The notes: generated by a model not told the origin, from the sequence alone. A stretch of DNA of 64,000 nucleotides from VAZQ01 sp963835165 (GCA_963835165.1 CAWIGD010000037.1:274348-338347), one strand, 5' to 3'; counted from the stretch's first letter, positions 26,188 through 36,557 are shown. Numbers and translations: made by a program.

Positions 26188-28041
26188 TCAGCAGTAGCGC
26201 TCGCACCACAATTGGAACGTCACCAGATTCCAGATGCGGCTGGCGAGATGCATTTCGCCGGCATAGTAGCGGCCTAGCAGGTCCGCAATGGCCGTCGGCT
26301 TCAGCAGACCATGGCGACGCAGACGCTGAGGCGACAGGCTCGCGCGCACGTAGGTTTCCAGCTTGTCGAGGATCCAATCATTGATCGGCATGACGAAGCC
26401 TTCTTTTGGTCTGTCGACGAGACCCTCAGGCAACAAATTCTGAACCGCATCCTTGAGGATGTTCTTCACGCGCCCGCGTTTGATCTTCATGCAGCCGGGC
26501 AGATTTGCGACGAGTTCCACCAGCCGGTGGTCAAGAAAGGGCGGCCGCACTTCCACCGAATGTGCCATCGACAAACGATCGACAAACAGCAGGACCTGGT
26601 CGGGGAGCAGGGTTTCGAAGTCCACGAACAGACTGCGGTTGAGCGGATCCGTGCTGGTGCAACTGGCATACAATTCTCGCGTCAGCGCTTCGGTACTGGC
26701 GTCTCCTATCGCATTGCACATCTCATCTGAGTACAGAGCACGCTTGTCGGCATCGGTAGCAAGGTATTGCGCCATGCGCCGGGCCGCTTCGTCCCCATGG
26801 GCGAGCAAGCCCTTCAGCCGGTCCGGCTCGCATTCGAAGGGCGCGAGCAAATCCCGATCGGCATTTGCCCCTTCTGTCAGCACCCAGGGGTTGGCGGCGG
26901 CGTAGGCGAGCGGCTGGGCCAGGCGGTGCGGTAGGTAGCTCGCGAATAGCTCATCCGCTCCATCTCCCGAAAGCGCCACCTTCACATGTTCGGCGATCAA
27001 TTGTGTGAGAAAGAAGGTCGAAATGACCCCGGAAAAGGGCTCATCGAATGCGGTCAGGATATCATCGAGATGGCGGAAAAGGTCGTCGGGCCGGACCAGA
27101 TGCTCGTGGTGGTCCGTTCCGTACATGTCGGAGACCTTGCGGGCAAACGTGCGATCGGCATCCTTTTGAGCGGACCCGTCGTCGTAGACGAGCGTGAACG
27201 TCTTGATGTTATTTGCGCCCAGCTTGCTCATCAGTGCAACGACGGTCGAGGAATCCACGCCGCCCGAAAGGTAGGCGCCGACCGGCACGTCTGAGCGCAT
27301 CTGCAGCCGTACGCTATCTTCCAGCAACGCACGGATGCTTGCTGTCGCCTCATCCTCGCTTACATGCGGATCGTTGCGAAAATTAATTCGCCACCAACGC
27401 CGAACCTCGGCTGCGCCATTCTCAAAAATCAGAAGCTCGCCGGCCCTGAGCTGGCGAATGGCGGCAAACGAGCTCCATGGGGCGGGAACATTCTTGTAGC
27501 TGAAGTAATGATGCAACGCCACAAGGTCCGGTTGGCGCGAGACATCCGGATGGGCGAGCACCGCCTTGGGCTCTGAACCAAAAACCAGCCCGGCGCCAAC
27601 GAGCGCGAAGTAAAGAGGCTTGATGCCAACACGGTCGCGCGCCAGCAACAATCGTCGCGAGCGCGCGTCCCACAGTGCGATTGCAAACATCCCGTTCAGT
27701 TTGTGCAGGAATTCGTCGCCGCGCTCCTCGTAGAGGTGAACAATCACCTCCGTGTCCGAGTGATCCGTGGAGAAACGGTGCCCGGACGCCATCAATTCCT
27801 TGCGCAATTCTAGGAAGTTGTAGATTTCGCCGTTGAAGACGACCGCGACGTCGCCATCCTCATTGAACATGGGCTGCTGCCCGGTCTCGACATCGATGAT
27901 CGCAAGCCGCCGCATGCCAAGCGCCACGCCTTGGCCGATCCAGCTTCCGTCCTCATCCGGGCCGCGATGCACCAGCGTCCGCATCATCGGCTGAAGCGTC
28001 TCCATGCCGCGGGAGCCAACGAATCCACAAATGCCGCACAT
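26188..28041 (-). CDS. asnB: asparagine synthase-like glutamine amidotransferase (AsnB family)
   Basis: The product has 617 residues and is intact. The N-terminal class II glutaminase has the nucleophile Cys2 (MCGICGFVGS), RGPDEDG and VFNGEIYNFLELR. The C-terminal synthetase has the PPi loop AYLSGGVDSSTVVAL (about residue 260) and LSGDGADELFASY. In primary metabolism AsnB amidates aspartate. Within glycan clusters such proteins amidate uronic acids to uronamides (WbpS-like). Three more homologues lie at 44662-46569, 49908-51872 and 59314-61284, which favours the glycan role. It sits between WbqC upstream (22 bp) and GNAT downstream (2 bp). Confidence 0.9.
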   Translation of the reverse strand: MCGICGFVGSRGMETLQPMMRTLVHRGPDEDGSWIGQGVALGMRRLAIIDVETGQQPMFNEDGDVAVVFNGEIYNFLELRKELMASGHRFSTDHSDTEVIVHLYEERGDEFLHKLNGMFAIALWDARSRRLLLARDRVGIKPLYFALVGAGLVFGSEPKAVLAHPDVSRQPDLVALHHYFSYKNVPAPWSSFAAIRQLRAGELLIFENGAAEVRRWWRINFRNDPHVSEDEATASIRALLEDSVRLQMRSDVPVGAYLSGGVDSSTVVALMSKLGANNIKTFTLVYDDGSAQKDADRTFARKVSDMYGTDHHEHLVRPDDLFRHLDDILTAFDEPFSGVISTFFLTQLIAEHVKVALSGDGADELFASYLPHRLAQPLAYAAANPWVLTEGANADRDLLAPFECEPDRLKGLLAHGDEAARRMAQYLATDADKRALYSDEMCNAIGDASTEALTRELYASCTSTDPLNRSLFVDFETLLPDQVLLFVDRLSMAHSVEVRPPFLDHRLVELVANLPGCMKIKRGRVKNILKDAVQNLLPEGLVDRPKEGFVMPINDWILDKLETYVRASLSPQRLRRHGLLKPTAIADLLGRYYAGEMHLASRIWNLVTFQLWCERYC

Positions 28042-28062
28042 GTCCTTCTCAAAATCCCGATT

Positions 28063-28770
28063 TCATCGTTGCCCAGCGTCGACGTTGGGCCGATCCAGCA
28101 CCAGGCGGCTATCCGGACCGACGTTCAGCAGCAGGTCGATCGCCGACAGGTGCGATACGAACGGGCCATGTAGCTGTGGGTATGAGGGATGGTCGAACTG
28201 CTGCCTCACGACCGTGACACCAGCCTTCGCGAATGCTTCCACGTCGAGGTAATCCTTGGCCGCGTCGCCCGAGAGATAGATATCCGCGCCAAAGTGCCGG
28301 CACATGTTGAGCAGGCGAATATTGCGGTCACCCTCCACGTGCAATTCAGAGGCGAGATGCATTTGCCGCTCGATTCCGAGCCACTGGGCCATGCGCTGCG
28401 CCAACGCGATGTCGAGTTCGACAAGCCACGTCCAGGGCCGGCATAGAATCTCTTCGAGCTCGGGCAGGTACAGCGAAAGAAAGGGCGCCCTTGCATAGTG
28501 CTGGGCGATGGTACGCACATGCTTTCGTGCCCACGGCGCATTCTGATCGATTTCCGTCCTATTGATGGCCTGTCCCGAACGGCCGGAATGGCGGATTGGC
28601 ACAGTCAGCCAGAGCGGCCCTTTGCTGGTTTTCACCCGATTGCGGTTGCGCCATCCATGCTTGTCGAACTGAACGTCATCGTAAAGCACGAAGAAATCAG
28701 ACCGCCGCACTTGGTCGAAAAAACCAAGCCACGGCAGGTACCCGGGTTGCAGAACGGCCAAGGTTGTCAT
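28063..28770 (-). CDS. WbqC-family protein
   Basis: The product has 235 residues starting MTTLAVLQPGYLPWLGFFDQ, with FVLYDDVQFDKHGWRNRNRV and LWLTVPIRHSGRSGQAINRT. These are signature blocks of the WbqC (PF08889-type) family, found in many O-antigen clusters and close to aminotransferase and radical SAM genes. Its chemistry is not firmly established; a role in acylation or glycine-type transfer to amino sugars has been proposed. It is intact, 22 bp upstream of asnB and 36 bp downstream of the SDR gene, so clearly one operon. Confidence 0.85.
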   Translation of the reverse strand: MTTLAVLQPGYLPWLGFFDQVRRSDFFVLYDDVQFDKHGWRNRNRVKTSKGPLWLTVPIRHSGRSGQAINRTEIDQNAPWARKHVRTIAQHYARAPFLSLYLPELEEILCRPWTWLVELDIALAQRMAQWLGIERQMHLASELHVEGDRNIRLLNMCRHFGADIYLSGDAAKDYLDVEAFAKAGVTVVRQQFDHPSYPQLHGPFVSHLSAIDLLLNVGPDSRLVLDRPNVDAGQR

Positions 28771-28806
28771 CGGAGGGCCAGGGACATTACGCTCGCGGCA
28801 CGTCGT

Positions 28807-29838
28807 TTAGTGCATCTCCCGTCGGCCGGCGGCCGTGATGATCGAGATATGGCGCATCCAGATTTGTTTCTCCCATGCCTCCTGATTCTTCCGATACCAG
28901 TCAACGGTGCGCGACAGCCCTTCCTGCCAACTCAGCGACGGCTTCCACCCCAGCACATGCAAGATCTTCGAGTAGTCGCCGGTGTGGCGAACAACCTGGC
29001 CTGGACGATCCCCGTAGTGAGCCAACTCAGCGGGAACATTCATCAATCGCATCACATCCTCTGCGATACTGCGGATCGTTCGATGCTCGCCGCTTGCGAT
29101 ATTGAATACCTCCCCGTCGACAGTGGAAGGCTTGGCATGTAAAGTCAAATCGATCGCGCGGCACACATCGTCGACATAGACGAAGTCGCGCGCCGCCTCG
29201 CCAGTGCCATGGACCGTGATCGGCTCGCTCAAAAGCGCGCTCGTGATGAACCGTGGAACAACTTTTTCGAGATGCTGTCTGGGACCAAAATTGTTGAACG
29301 GACGCAGGATGGTGATGGGCACCTTGTACGTGGCCCAGTAGGAATACGCCAGGCGATCCGCGCCGCATTTGGCGCTCGCGTAGGGACTCATTGGCTTCAA
29401 CGGATGCTCTTCGTTCATGAGCGGTTGCTCGGCCGAGCCGTAGACCTCGGAAGTCGAGATATGAATGAGACGCTTCACGCGCCCATCGGACTTCAGCACG
29501 GCATTGGCGACGGTTTGGGTACCGATAACATCGGTCTCGAAGAACAGGCGATTGTCGAAGATCGACCGGGTGACGTGGGTTTCGGCCGCGAAGTGCACAA
29601 CATAGTCGGCTTCGCGCACGAGCAATTCCACTAGTCCCGCGTTGCAGACGTTTCCGTACCAAAAGCGCATGCGCGCATCACCGAACTGACGCATCGCCGG
29701 CGGGAGATTGTCGGGCGATCCGGCATAGGTAAGCGCATCAAGAACGACGACCTGATATTGGGGATGATCTTTCATGATGTGATGGACGAAATTGCTGCCG
29801 ATGAAACCAGCTCCTCCGGTCACCAGGATACATGTCAT
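28807..29838 (-). CDS. NAD-dependent SDR, dTDP-glucose 4,6-dehydratase-like
   Basis: The product has 343 residues. It has GGAGFIGSNFVHHIM (Rossmann), VVVLDALTYAG, FAAETHVTRSIFD, the catalytic Ser in ISTSEVYG and YASAKCGADRL (YxxxK). The presence of LTYAG, AAETHV and PYNNFGPRQ-like FNNFGPRQHLEKVVPRF identifies the RmlB/nucleotide-sugar 4,6-dehydratase group. It would supply the 4-keto sugar for the aminotransferase in the same operon. Its start faces galU, with about 130 bp between them holding divergent promoters. Intact. It may equally be a UDP-sugar 4,6-dehydratase. Confidence 0.85.
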   Translation of the reverse strand: MTCILVTGGAGFIGSNFVHHIMKDHPQYQVVVLDALTYAGSPDNLPPAMRQFGDARMRFWYGNVCNAGLVELLVREADYVVHFAAETHVTRSIFDNRLFFETDVIGTQTVANAVLKSDGRVKRLIHISTSEVYGSAEQPLMNEEHPLKPMSPYASAKCGADRLAYSYWATYKVPITILRPFNNFGPRQHLEKVVPRFITSALLSEPITVHGTGEAARDFVYVDDVCRAIDLTLHAKPSTVDGEVFNIASGEHRTIRSIAEDVMRLMNVPAELAHYGDRPGQVVRHTGDYSKILHVLGWKPSLSWQEGLSRTVDWYRKNQEAWEKQIWMRHISIITAAGRREMH

Positions 29839-29967
29839 TTCAGGCTGTCTCCGAACCGAAGTCTGTCAAGGAAACCAATCTATACGCGGCTCTCATAGAC
29901 TTTGCCTTGGGGACATTCAAGAACCAATCGTTTATGGTCAGTGGTGTCGCCCCTCGGCAGTCTTTAG

Positions 29968-30790
29968 ATGTCCTTCGACCTGACCAAAGCAGTAATCCCC
30001 GCCGCCGGGCTAGGCTCCCGCATGCATCCGTTGACGCAGGGAGCTCCTAAGGAAATGCTTCCGGTCGCCGGTAAGCCCATGATCCACCACGTAGTGGCGG
30101 AGGCGGTCGCAGCAGGAATAAAGGAAATCTGCATCGTCATCAGACGGGGGAAGGAGTTGATCGTACGCTATTTCGAGCACGGAGAACTTCCCTACACGGG
30201 TATCGGAGACACGACGCAAGTGGTGCGGCAGCTCACCGAGCGATGCAAGATTCTTATTCTCCTATCAAGCACAGCCAAAGGGCCTCGGTGACGCCATTCT
30301 ATGCCGCGCGCGACTTTGTTGGCCGCGAGCGATTCGGCTTGCTCATCCCCGATCAGCTATTCGTCGGCCACGCCTCCCTCACTCAGTTGACGAACAGGGG
30401 GTATCCCGCTAATGCAGCGATCAGCAGCCTAGTCCGCATTCCGCCGGACGAGCTCTCATATTTTTCGAACGCGCGCAGCTTTCGCTACGACACGATGAAG
30501 GGAGAGAGCAATGTCGTGCTGATCACCGGGATCGAGCAAGCGCAATGCGATCCGCGTTCAGGCTTGCTGCGAGGATTCGGTCGAACGATCTATCCTCCGC
30601 ACGTATTCCAGTTCCTGGGTAGAGAATTTGCGAACCCTGTAACGCGAGAGGTTGACTTGTTTCGGACTTTCCAAGCGCTGTTGACCGAGGTTCCCAATTA
30701 TGGAGTGTTCTTGGAGGGAGAGCCTTCGACCTCGGCACGGTTTCCGGATACTACTATTTCCGGACGAGAATGCCGCCATCAAGCCCTTAG
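29968..30790 (+). pseudogene. galU: UTP-glucose-1-phosphate uridylyltransferase-like, three frameshifts
   Basis: The ATG at 29968 gives MSFDLTKAVIPAAGLGSRMH and GAPKEMLPVAGKPMIHHVV, the nucleotide-binding loop of GalU. Shifts near 30255 and 30305 are needed to pass through QAQPKGLGDAILC and RDFVGRERFGLLIPDQLFVG. A missing T near 30724 breaks FDLGTVSGYYYFRTRM, which ends at 30790. GalU makes UDP-glucose for surface glycans. The sequence is otherwise well conserved. It is the first gene of the plus-strand group and is divergent from the SDR operon. Confidence 0.75.
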
Positions 30791-30813
30791 CCCTCGATAC
30801 ATGCCGAGAAGTG

Positions 30814-32424
30814 ATGCGTCAAAACGGGAACAACCCGCCAGCCATGGATACTCGCAAGCCTGAGGGGCTTCGAGATCAGATTCTCCCGACGGCAAATCAA
30901 CGCTGCCCCGCACCTACCGAGCCGATCCACAAGTTCTCACGTGTCGAAAGACTGCATGAGGACGCCCTGCCAGTCCTGCGCCGGCACGGACTTTGGGCCC
31001 TTCTGGTCGCCGCGGCGCCAGTTACATTGAGGATTCTGCTCTACCGTCCGGTCAGCGGCCCCCTGTGCTGCGCGCCTGCATTGAGCGATCTGCCGCTCGC
31101 TCGCTTTTACCAACTGCTCGTGCCGTTCGCATACGACAATCAGGTACTGCACTGGGCGCCCTCAAGCTGGCCACTGATCGAGCTTGCGCGTCGTATGATC
31201 GGGTTGAACGCCACCTATCTTTTGCTAGTCGCCACCGCATCCGTTGTCGCCTACTATTGCGGCTTCCAGCTCTTTCGTTCTCGCCTTGCCGCCGTGTCGC
31301 TTGGTCTGATGATCGGGTGCGGCACGCATCTGAACTACATGTACTATCACAACCACATCGGCGTGTATTATCTCTTCGTCATCTACATCATGCTTAATCT
31401 TGTGTTCGCCTATCGGATTGCCTTGACTGATGAATTCAGCAGGAAAAACGTCATCGGGTTCGTGATCACGCTTGTTCTGGCTCTGCTCTTTGTTGAAGTC
31501 TCCTTGAACTACGTCTTGTTTCTCTTGCTCGCGGGCACAGCGATCTGCATTTTTGCGCGAAAAACGGGTGAGCTCCACGCCAAGCAAGCCGCGTGGCTTC
31601 GGCAATGGCCGGCGTCCTCATAATCGTAGCTCTCTACATTGCAACCCGTGCCGCCTTTCCCTCGCACGTGATGAAAGCCGGCTCCGAAGAGGAGATCGTT
31701 TTCACCTACAGGACATGGTCGCTGATGATCGAGGATCTCGTCGGCAATCTGTTTCTCTATCTGTACGCGGCTTTGACCATCTTTCTCCGCCCCAGTTCCT
31801 CTTCGAACAGCCTGATCAGGCTCGGGACTGCCGGCGTCATCGCCGAGCAGCATGGCTACCACAAGAACATGGAGCACCTGGTCGGCATGAACCATATCTA
31901 CTTGTGGAGATTTTACGCGGGCGCGCTTTGTGCTGGATTCTTCGCGGTGTTTGCCGGAATATGCGCGAGACTGATCCGCTTTAGGAGACATTTTGATCTG
32001 ATCGTTTTCTTGTTGCTGCTCTTGATCATCCTTGGCTTCGGCGTCACATGAGATCATAAAATTCCGGCCCTATAGCAGCGTGCCCTTTCTGACCTACAAA
32101 TGCATCACGAGCGTCAGCGGAGTTTACGTCTTGACGGCGGCCGGCATCGCCTATATGGAGAAAAAGCAGCCGCGAACGGCCATCTTCGCGTCTATTGCGC
32201 TCTGTGCGCTTCTGCTGTGGAATTCCATTACGCGTCCTTATTTCGAACATACGGCATATCAGGCGGTGGGCCTGATAGGGGGACGGCACACCCTACGTGA
32301 GATTGGCGCACTGAGCTTGGCGTGCTTTAAGCAAGCGGCGGGATCGGCTCGGCACGCGCTGGGGTTAGGCACTCTCCAACCACCTGCTCCAAGCACGACG
32401 TTACCTCCTCCCATCACGCTCTGA
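30814..32424 (+). pseudogene. polytopic membrane protein, two compensating frameshifts
   Basis: From the ATG at 30814 (GAGAAG just upstream) the frame has a hydrophilic N-terminus and then helices such as GLWALLVAAAPVTLRILLY, LNATYLLLVATASVVAYYC and VIGFVITLVLALLF. Near 31608 the coding potential moves to another frame (GVLIIVALYIATRAAF, DLIVFLLLLLIILGF). Near 32040 it returns to the original frame, which ends at 32424 after SGVYVLTAAGIAYME. Total length is 536 codons with ten or more helices. The layout resembles GT-C type or Wzy/ligase-like membrane proteins of polysaccharide clusters, but no motif fixes the role. Confidence 0.6.
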
Positions 32425-32830
32425 CGCGATCACAATTTCATGACAAAGAGTACTTCTGACCCGATCATCGTATCGATTGTAAAGCCCATTTCTGGTGCGC
32501 TTTGGTCACCGCGGCAGTAATTGAGTTGCGCATTTCTCACGGTCTGCGTGGTCAGGCCTCCTGCTATTTGCAGTGGTAAACCGATGCATGCAGAACTGGC
32601 TTGTCGTATATGCTTGGTGGATCGCCAGCCGCGCTGCGGGTCCAGTCCTCCAGTGGTTGCGCCGACGCTGCTGATCTGAAAGATAGCAGCCCCTCCGACG
32701 ACGACGTATGGCCGACGCCAGTGAGCGACGGCCATACTGCACACGGGTTGCATGGAGGGGAGAATTCAAGAGTAGGATTGCCGGCGTGTCAAGCGCGAAA
32801 CGTTTGGCCACAGGACTGCACCGCAGCCTC
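32425..32830. other. non-coding stretch downstream of the membrane protein
   Basis: About 400 bp with only short, unconvincing frames on both strands. It may contain the promoter of the interrupted gene that begins near 32831. No repeat, RNA gene or IS end was recognised. Confidence 0.3.
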
Positions 32831-33067
32831 ATGGCGTTGATACGTTGCCTTTTAGGTCGGGTCAGGGCGCTTACCGGACGGCGCACCGAGAAGGAGACAA
32901 TCATCCGTTATTGCTCGGTGCCGCTCATGCACCCTGGGGCCGATGTTATAAAGCAACTGCAGGACAGTTATTCCGGTCGGGATATCGAGCTCGCTGGTCG
33001 CGACCTGGTGCGCGCAGATTATAGCGGAGTGGAGGTGCCTATGATCTTTGTACTTAGCGTGCTGTTA
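32831..33067 (+). pseudogene. N-terminal fragment of a membrane protein cut by IS630
   Basis: From the ATG at 32831 the frame reads MALIRCLLGRVRALTGRRTE, then RYCSVPLMHPGADVIKQLQD and a helix VPMIFVLSVLLI that runs into the IS end. On the far side of the element (34225-34317) one frame continues as TYFICLPGLYVILRLRLGAN and VLEVIAGGFFL before meeting the IS256 end, so both pieces probably belong to one gene. The junction is not a clean excision (one or two bases differ). The protein family is unknown. Confidence 0.4.
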
Positions 33068-33070
33068 ATA

Positions 33071-34221
33071 CCGGGTCCCTGAAATTGTGACTTTCGGGCG
33101 AACCCGGATGCGCGCGAGTTTGATTTAACATGGCGAACGCAGGAGGTTCGTCATGTCGGCTCCGATACCATTGCGCCGAGATTTTGGTGCGTCCCAGCTG
33201 CGTGGTTTGGCGAAGAAGACGAAAGACGGCCCTCAGGCCCGTCGGCTTCTGGCGCTCGCCGCAATTTATGATGGCGCGACGCGTACTGAGGCGGCGATGA
33301 TTGGTGGTGTCGGGCTTCAGATCATCCGAGATTGGGTGTTGCACTTCAACGAGCGGGGCCCTGACGGTCTGCTGAACGGAAAGTCGCCGGGGCAACCGTC
33401 CAAGCTCAACGACGTCCAGCGCCAAGCCATCGCCCGCATGATCGAGAGTGGGCCGATTCCGGCAGTCCACGGCGTGGTGCGTTAGCGGCTGATCGATCTG
33501 GCACAATGGATCTTCGAGGAGTTCCGCATCGCGATCGCCAAGCAGACGCTCAGCCGGGAGCTGCGCGCCATGGGCTATCGCAAGCTCTCCGCACGGCCGC
33601 GCCATTACGCGCAAGCCGCGGGCGCGATCGAGGATTTTAAAAAAGCTTCCCCGCGCGCCTGGACGCAATCGCGCGTGAGAAGGCGGTCGGCATCGACACG
33701 ATAGAAATCTGGTTCGCAGATGAGGCTCGTATCGGCCAGAAGAACAAGATCACCCGCCGCTGGGCGAAGCGCGGCACGCGCCCAAGTGCGCCCCGCGTAC
33801 CGCTTCCACCTACATCTTCGGCGCGGTCTGCCCGAACAGGGTAAGGGTGCAGCCCTGATCCTGCCGACCTGCAACACTGAGGCGATGAACCTGCACCTGG
33901 TGGAGATCGTTGCCACCGTCGCGCCCGGCGCACACGCCATACTCTTGGTCGATCAGGCCGGCTGGCACCTGTCGACGGACTCGTCGTGCCACCAAACATC
34001 ACCATTATGGCGCTGCCGCCGAAATGTCCCGAGCTCAATCCGGTCGAAAACGTCTGGCAGTTCCTGCGTGACAACTGGCTGTCGAACCGCGTCTTCAAAT
34101 CTTACGACGATCTCGTCGACCACTGCTGTGTGGCGTGGAACAAGCTCGTCAATCAGCCCTGGCGAATCATGTCCATCGGATTGCGCCAATGGGCGCACCG
34201 GTTCTGATCAATGGGACGCGG
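33071..34221 (+). mobile_element. IS630-family insertion sequence (second type)
   Basis: The element is 1151 bp. The ends read CCGGGTCCC on the left and the complement CCGCGTCCC on the right, flanked by TA (33069-33070 and 34222-34223). It carries a transposase unlike that of the IS630 copy at 6.3 kb. The copy is clearly inactive (see the transposase entry). Confidence 0.7.
33153..34207 (+). pseudogene. IS630-family transposase, multiply disrupted
   Basis: The start MSAPIPLRRDFGASQLRGLA leads into the HTH part (ATRTEAAMIGGVGLQIIRDW). A TAG at 33483-33485 replaces a probable TGG in GVVR-RLIDLAQW. Further shifts near 33645, 33795 and 33975 separate WFADEARIGQKNKITRRWAK (first Asp), HAILLVDQAGWH (second Asp) and ALPPKCPELNPVENVWQFLR (Glu). 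All DDE residues can still be seen. One nonsense and three frameshifts mark it as dead. Confidence 0.8.
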
Positions 34222-34317
34222 TATAACGTACTTCATCTGCCTTCCCGGCCTCTATGTGATCTTGCGCCTGCGGCTAGGAGCGAACGTTCTCGAAGTTATT
34301 GCTGGCGGGTTCTTCTT

Positions 34318-35402
34318 GGGGGATTGCCCCGGCCGCTGTTGAATTAGGGAAGGAGGCGTTGCCCACCTTTGAGCCGTTAGGCTCGGGGTGTCGAATCCGC
34401 AAAGGAGAGCAACGCCATGACGACTGTTACCACGCCTTCATCGCTCGCGCTCGTGCCCAGCCTTGAGACGGCTTGGCAAGATGTGGACAGCTCCTTTGAG
34501 CGCTTCTGTCTGACGGCCGGAATCGGAGCCATCGAGCAAATGCTTTGCGATGACGCGCAGCAGCTCGCCGGCGCGCCGCATAATCGTGGCGGAGGCCGCA
34601 TCGGCCACCGCTGGGGCAGGACCAAGGGAAAGATCGGTTTCCATGGTGGCAAGGTTGCCGTGCATCGCCCGCGGGTGCGCAGTTACGACGGCCATGAAGT
34701 TGCGCTGCCGACCTGGACGGCGGCACAGGCCGAGGACTGGCTTGGCCGCTGGGCCATGAACCTGATGCTAATCAACGTGTCGACGCGCAAGCTCAGGCGT
34801 GCCGTCCGGCTGCCCGAGGGCGATCTGCCAGTCATTGCCGGGGATGGCACCTCGAAGTCAGCGGCCTCGCGCCGGTTCGTGGCACTGTCGGCAGAACGGC
34901 TGGCCGAGTGGATGGCGTCGGACCTGTCCAAGCTGGACCTCCTGGTCATCCAGATCGACGGGCTGCACATCGGCAACGACCTGGTGCTGGTCGCCGCCCT
35001 CGGCATTGATGGAGAAGGCCACAAACATCCGCTCGCCCTGATCGAAGGAGCAACCGAGAACGCCGCCGTCGTGCAGGCACTCATCGACAACCTGATCGAG
35101 CGCGGGCTTGATCCCAAGGTCTGCCGGCTGTTCATCATCGATGGCGCCAAAGCGCTGAGCAAGGTCATCCGTCGCACCTTCGGTGCCCACACACCCATCC
35201 AGCGCTGCCAGATTCATAAGGCCCGCAACGTGATCGAGCGGCTGCCCACGCCGCTGCATGCGTCGGTACGCCGGGCGCTCCGGCAAGCTTGGGAGCTCGA
35301 TGACGCTGATAAAGCCGGAGCGGCTGTTGCGCAATCTCGCCCGTCGGCTTGACCAACAGGCGCCCGGTGTCGCCGCTAGCATCCTCGAAGGGCTCGACGA
35401 GC
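34318..35402 (+). pseudogene. IS256-family element, left end and transposase 5' three quarters
   Basis: The left end GGGGGATTGCCCC at 34318 resembles the complement of the right-hand sequence near 36556. The transposase starts at 34417 (MTTVTTPSSLALVPSLETAW) and shows the mutator-type core: LDLLVIQIDGLHIGNDLVLV (first Asp), CRLFIIDGAKALSKVIRRTF (second Asp) and PIQRCQIHKARNVIERLP. A shift near 35312 leads to LRNLARRLDQQAPGVAASIL, and the homology ends at 35402 in ILEGLDE. The Glu-bearing C-terminus is missing here, being replaced by an IS5 tail. Confidence 0.8.
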
Positions 35403-35507
35403 CGAAGGCTCGCCAAGGATTGGGAGAACCTCAATCGCAAGGCGCTGGCATTCTTGCGCCTCGCATCAATCCGCCTCATGCTCCGAAAACTTTGTAATCC
35501 CGCTTGA
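35403..35507 (+). pseudogene. 3' tail of an IS5-family transposase
   Basis: Immediately after the IS256 break the frame reads RRLAKDWENLNRKALAFLRL and ASIRLMLRKLCNPA, then TGA at 35505. This is the C-terminal end of IS5-type transposases (RRLAKD(W/F)E...AFL.LASIRLMLRKL). Only about 35 codons remain. The fusion point at 35402/35403 is a recombination scar between two unrelated IS families. Confidence 0.65.
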
Positions 35508-35658
35508 TGTTCCCGGACAGACTTTAGAGCTGCGCTTGCAGCTCATCAATCCAAGTACGTCACCCAACGAGTTGAACACGATGCTGACGCCGCATAGCAT
35601 CATCCACGGCGATGCCTGCTTCGCCTACTTCAACAAAATCTGGGGCACCCCCGTGTGA
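35494..35658 (+). pseudogene. 3' fragment of an unidentified gene
   Basis: Overlapping the end of the IS5 tail, a frame of about 55 codons reads VIPLDVPGQTLELRLQLINP, ELNTMLTPHSIIHGDACFAY and FNKIWGTPV before a TGA. The amino-acid composition is that of a folded domain (beta strands, aromatic end) and unlike a random frame. It may be the C-terminus of the gene into which the IS5 copy inserted. I do not recognise the family. Confidence 0.3.
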
Positions 35659-35744
35659 GGCCCGCTTTGAGGGTTTGCGAGATCATGCCTGACGCTCGCC
35701 AGCTCGTCCCAGCCTCGCGTATAGCGAGACTGACCAATTAGCAG

Positions 35745-36150
35745 AGCATGGCCGCGGCGTTGCAAAACCTTCTGGATATCTTCGGAATCTGTGCGAGCTC
35801 AGCCGCTGCCTTAGCGCGCGCCTCCTGCTCGGCGCGTTCAGCCGCCTCTTTGGCGCGTGCGGCTTCCGCCGCCGCCAGCGCGGCTAGCCGCTCCCGCGCC
35901 TTCGCCTTTGATGGCCTTGCGAGACCGGCATCAACCTCGGCCGAAAGACTTCAGGGCTTTTTCGTAATCTGCTTTGGCATTCACCACCTCTCCCTTCTTC
36001 TCGTAAGTCAACCCTCGACCCGTGTAGGCCGCGACGAAGTCTGGCAAAATCAAAATAGCCTTGTTGAAATCTTCTATCGCGCCGCTGATGTTGCCGGACT
36101 TTGCGCAAAGTATCGCCGCGAAACGTTAGCGCTACGGGAGAATTTGGCTT
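35745..36150 (-). pseudogene. TPR-repeat protein remnant
   Basis: Reading leftward, one frame gives GNISGAIEDFNKAILILPDF, then AAYTGRGLTYEKKGEVVNAK and ADYEKALKSF. These are two tetratricopeptide repeats. After a shift comes a long Ala/Glu/Arg-rich helix (KEAAERAEQEARAKAAAELA). This recalls the region between TPRs and catalytic domain in rhizobial caspase-like/TPR proteins, but no peptidase domain is present. The repeats are cut on the right by the IS256 fragment. Confidence 0.5.
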
Positions 36151-36557
36151 GACAGCGTCTCGAACGAGACTGGTCGGGGGTCGCCAGCTCGATCCTGGAA
36201 GGCATCGACGAAATCCTCACCGTCACGCGACTTGGATTGCCGAAGGAGCTGCGGCGCTCACTCGCCTGTACCAACATCATCGAGAATGCCATGAGCATGC
36301 GGCGCGTATGCCGGAACGTGAAGCGATGGCGCTCGACCTCGATGGCGATGCGCTGGACCGCGGCCGCCATGCAGGAAGCGGCCAGAGGCTTCCGACGACT
36401 GAAGGCTCACAAGCAGCTTCCAACGTTGCGGGCCGCTCTGGAAGCTCATCACAACAAAGACTCACACGGCGTCATTGCTCGCCAAGCCATCGCCGCTTAA
36501 CATCAATCTCGGCAGCGATCGCTTCTCAATGTTCAACAAAAAGGCGGGACATCCCCG
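36151..36557 (+). pseudogene. IS256-family transposase 3' part and right end
   Basis: The piece starts in GVASSILEGIDEILTVTRLG, a segment that overlaps the last codons of the left piece at 35402 but with different DNA (LEGIDE against LEGLDE). It runs through LPKELRRSLACTNIIENAMS, holding the catalytic Glu, and RNVKRWRSTSMAMRWTAAAM to a TAA at 36498-36500. The right-end repeat lies near 36545-36557. It therefore comes from a second, diverged IS256 copy. Confidence 0.7.

Noticed and set aside
35748..36152. 134-codon Ala/Ser-rich plus-strand frame
   Set aside because: It is the complement of the TPR and Ala/Glu-rich helix coding sequence on the minus strand; composition is that of a shadow frame.
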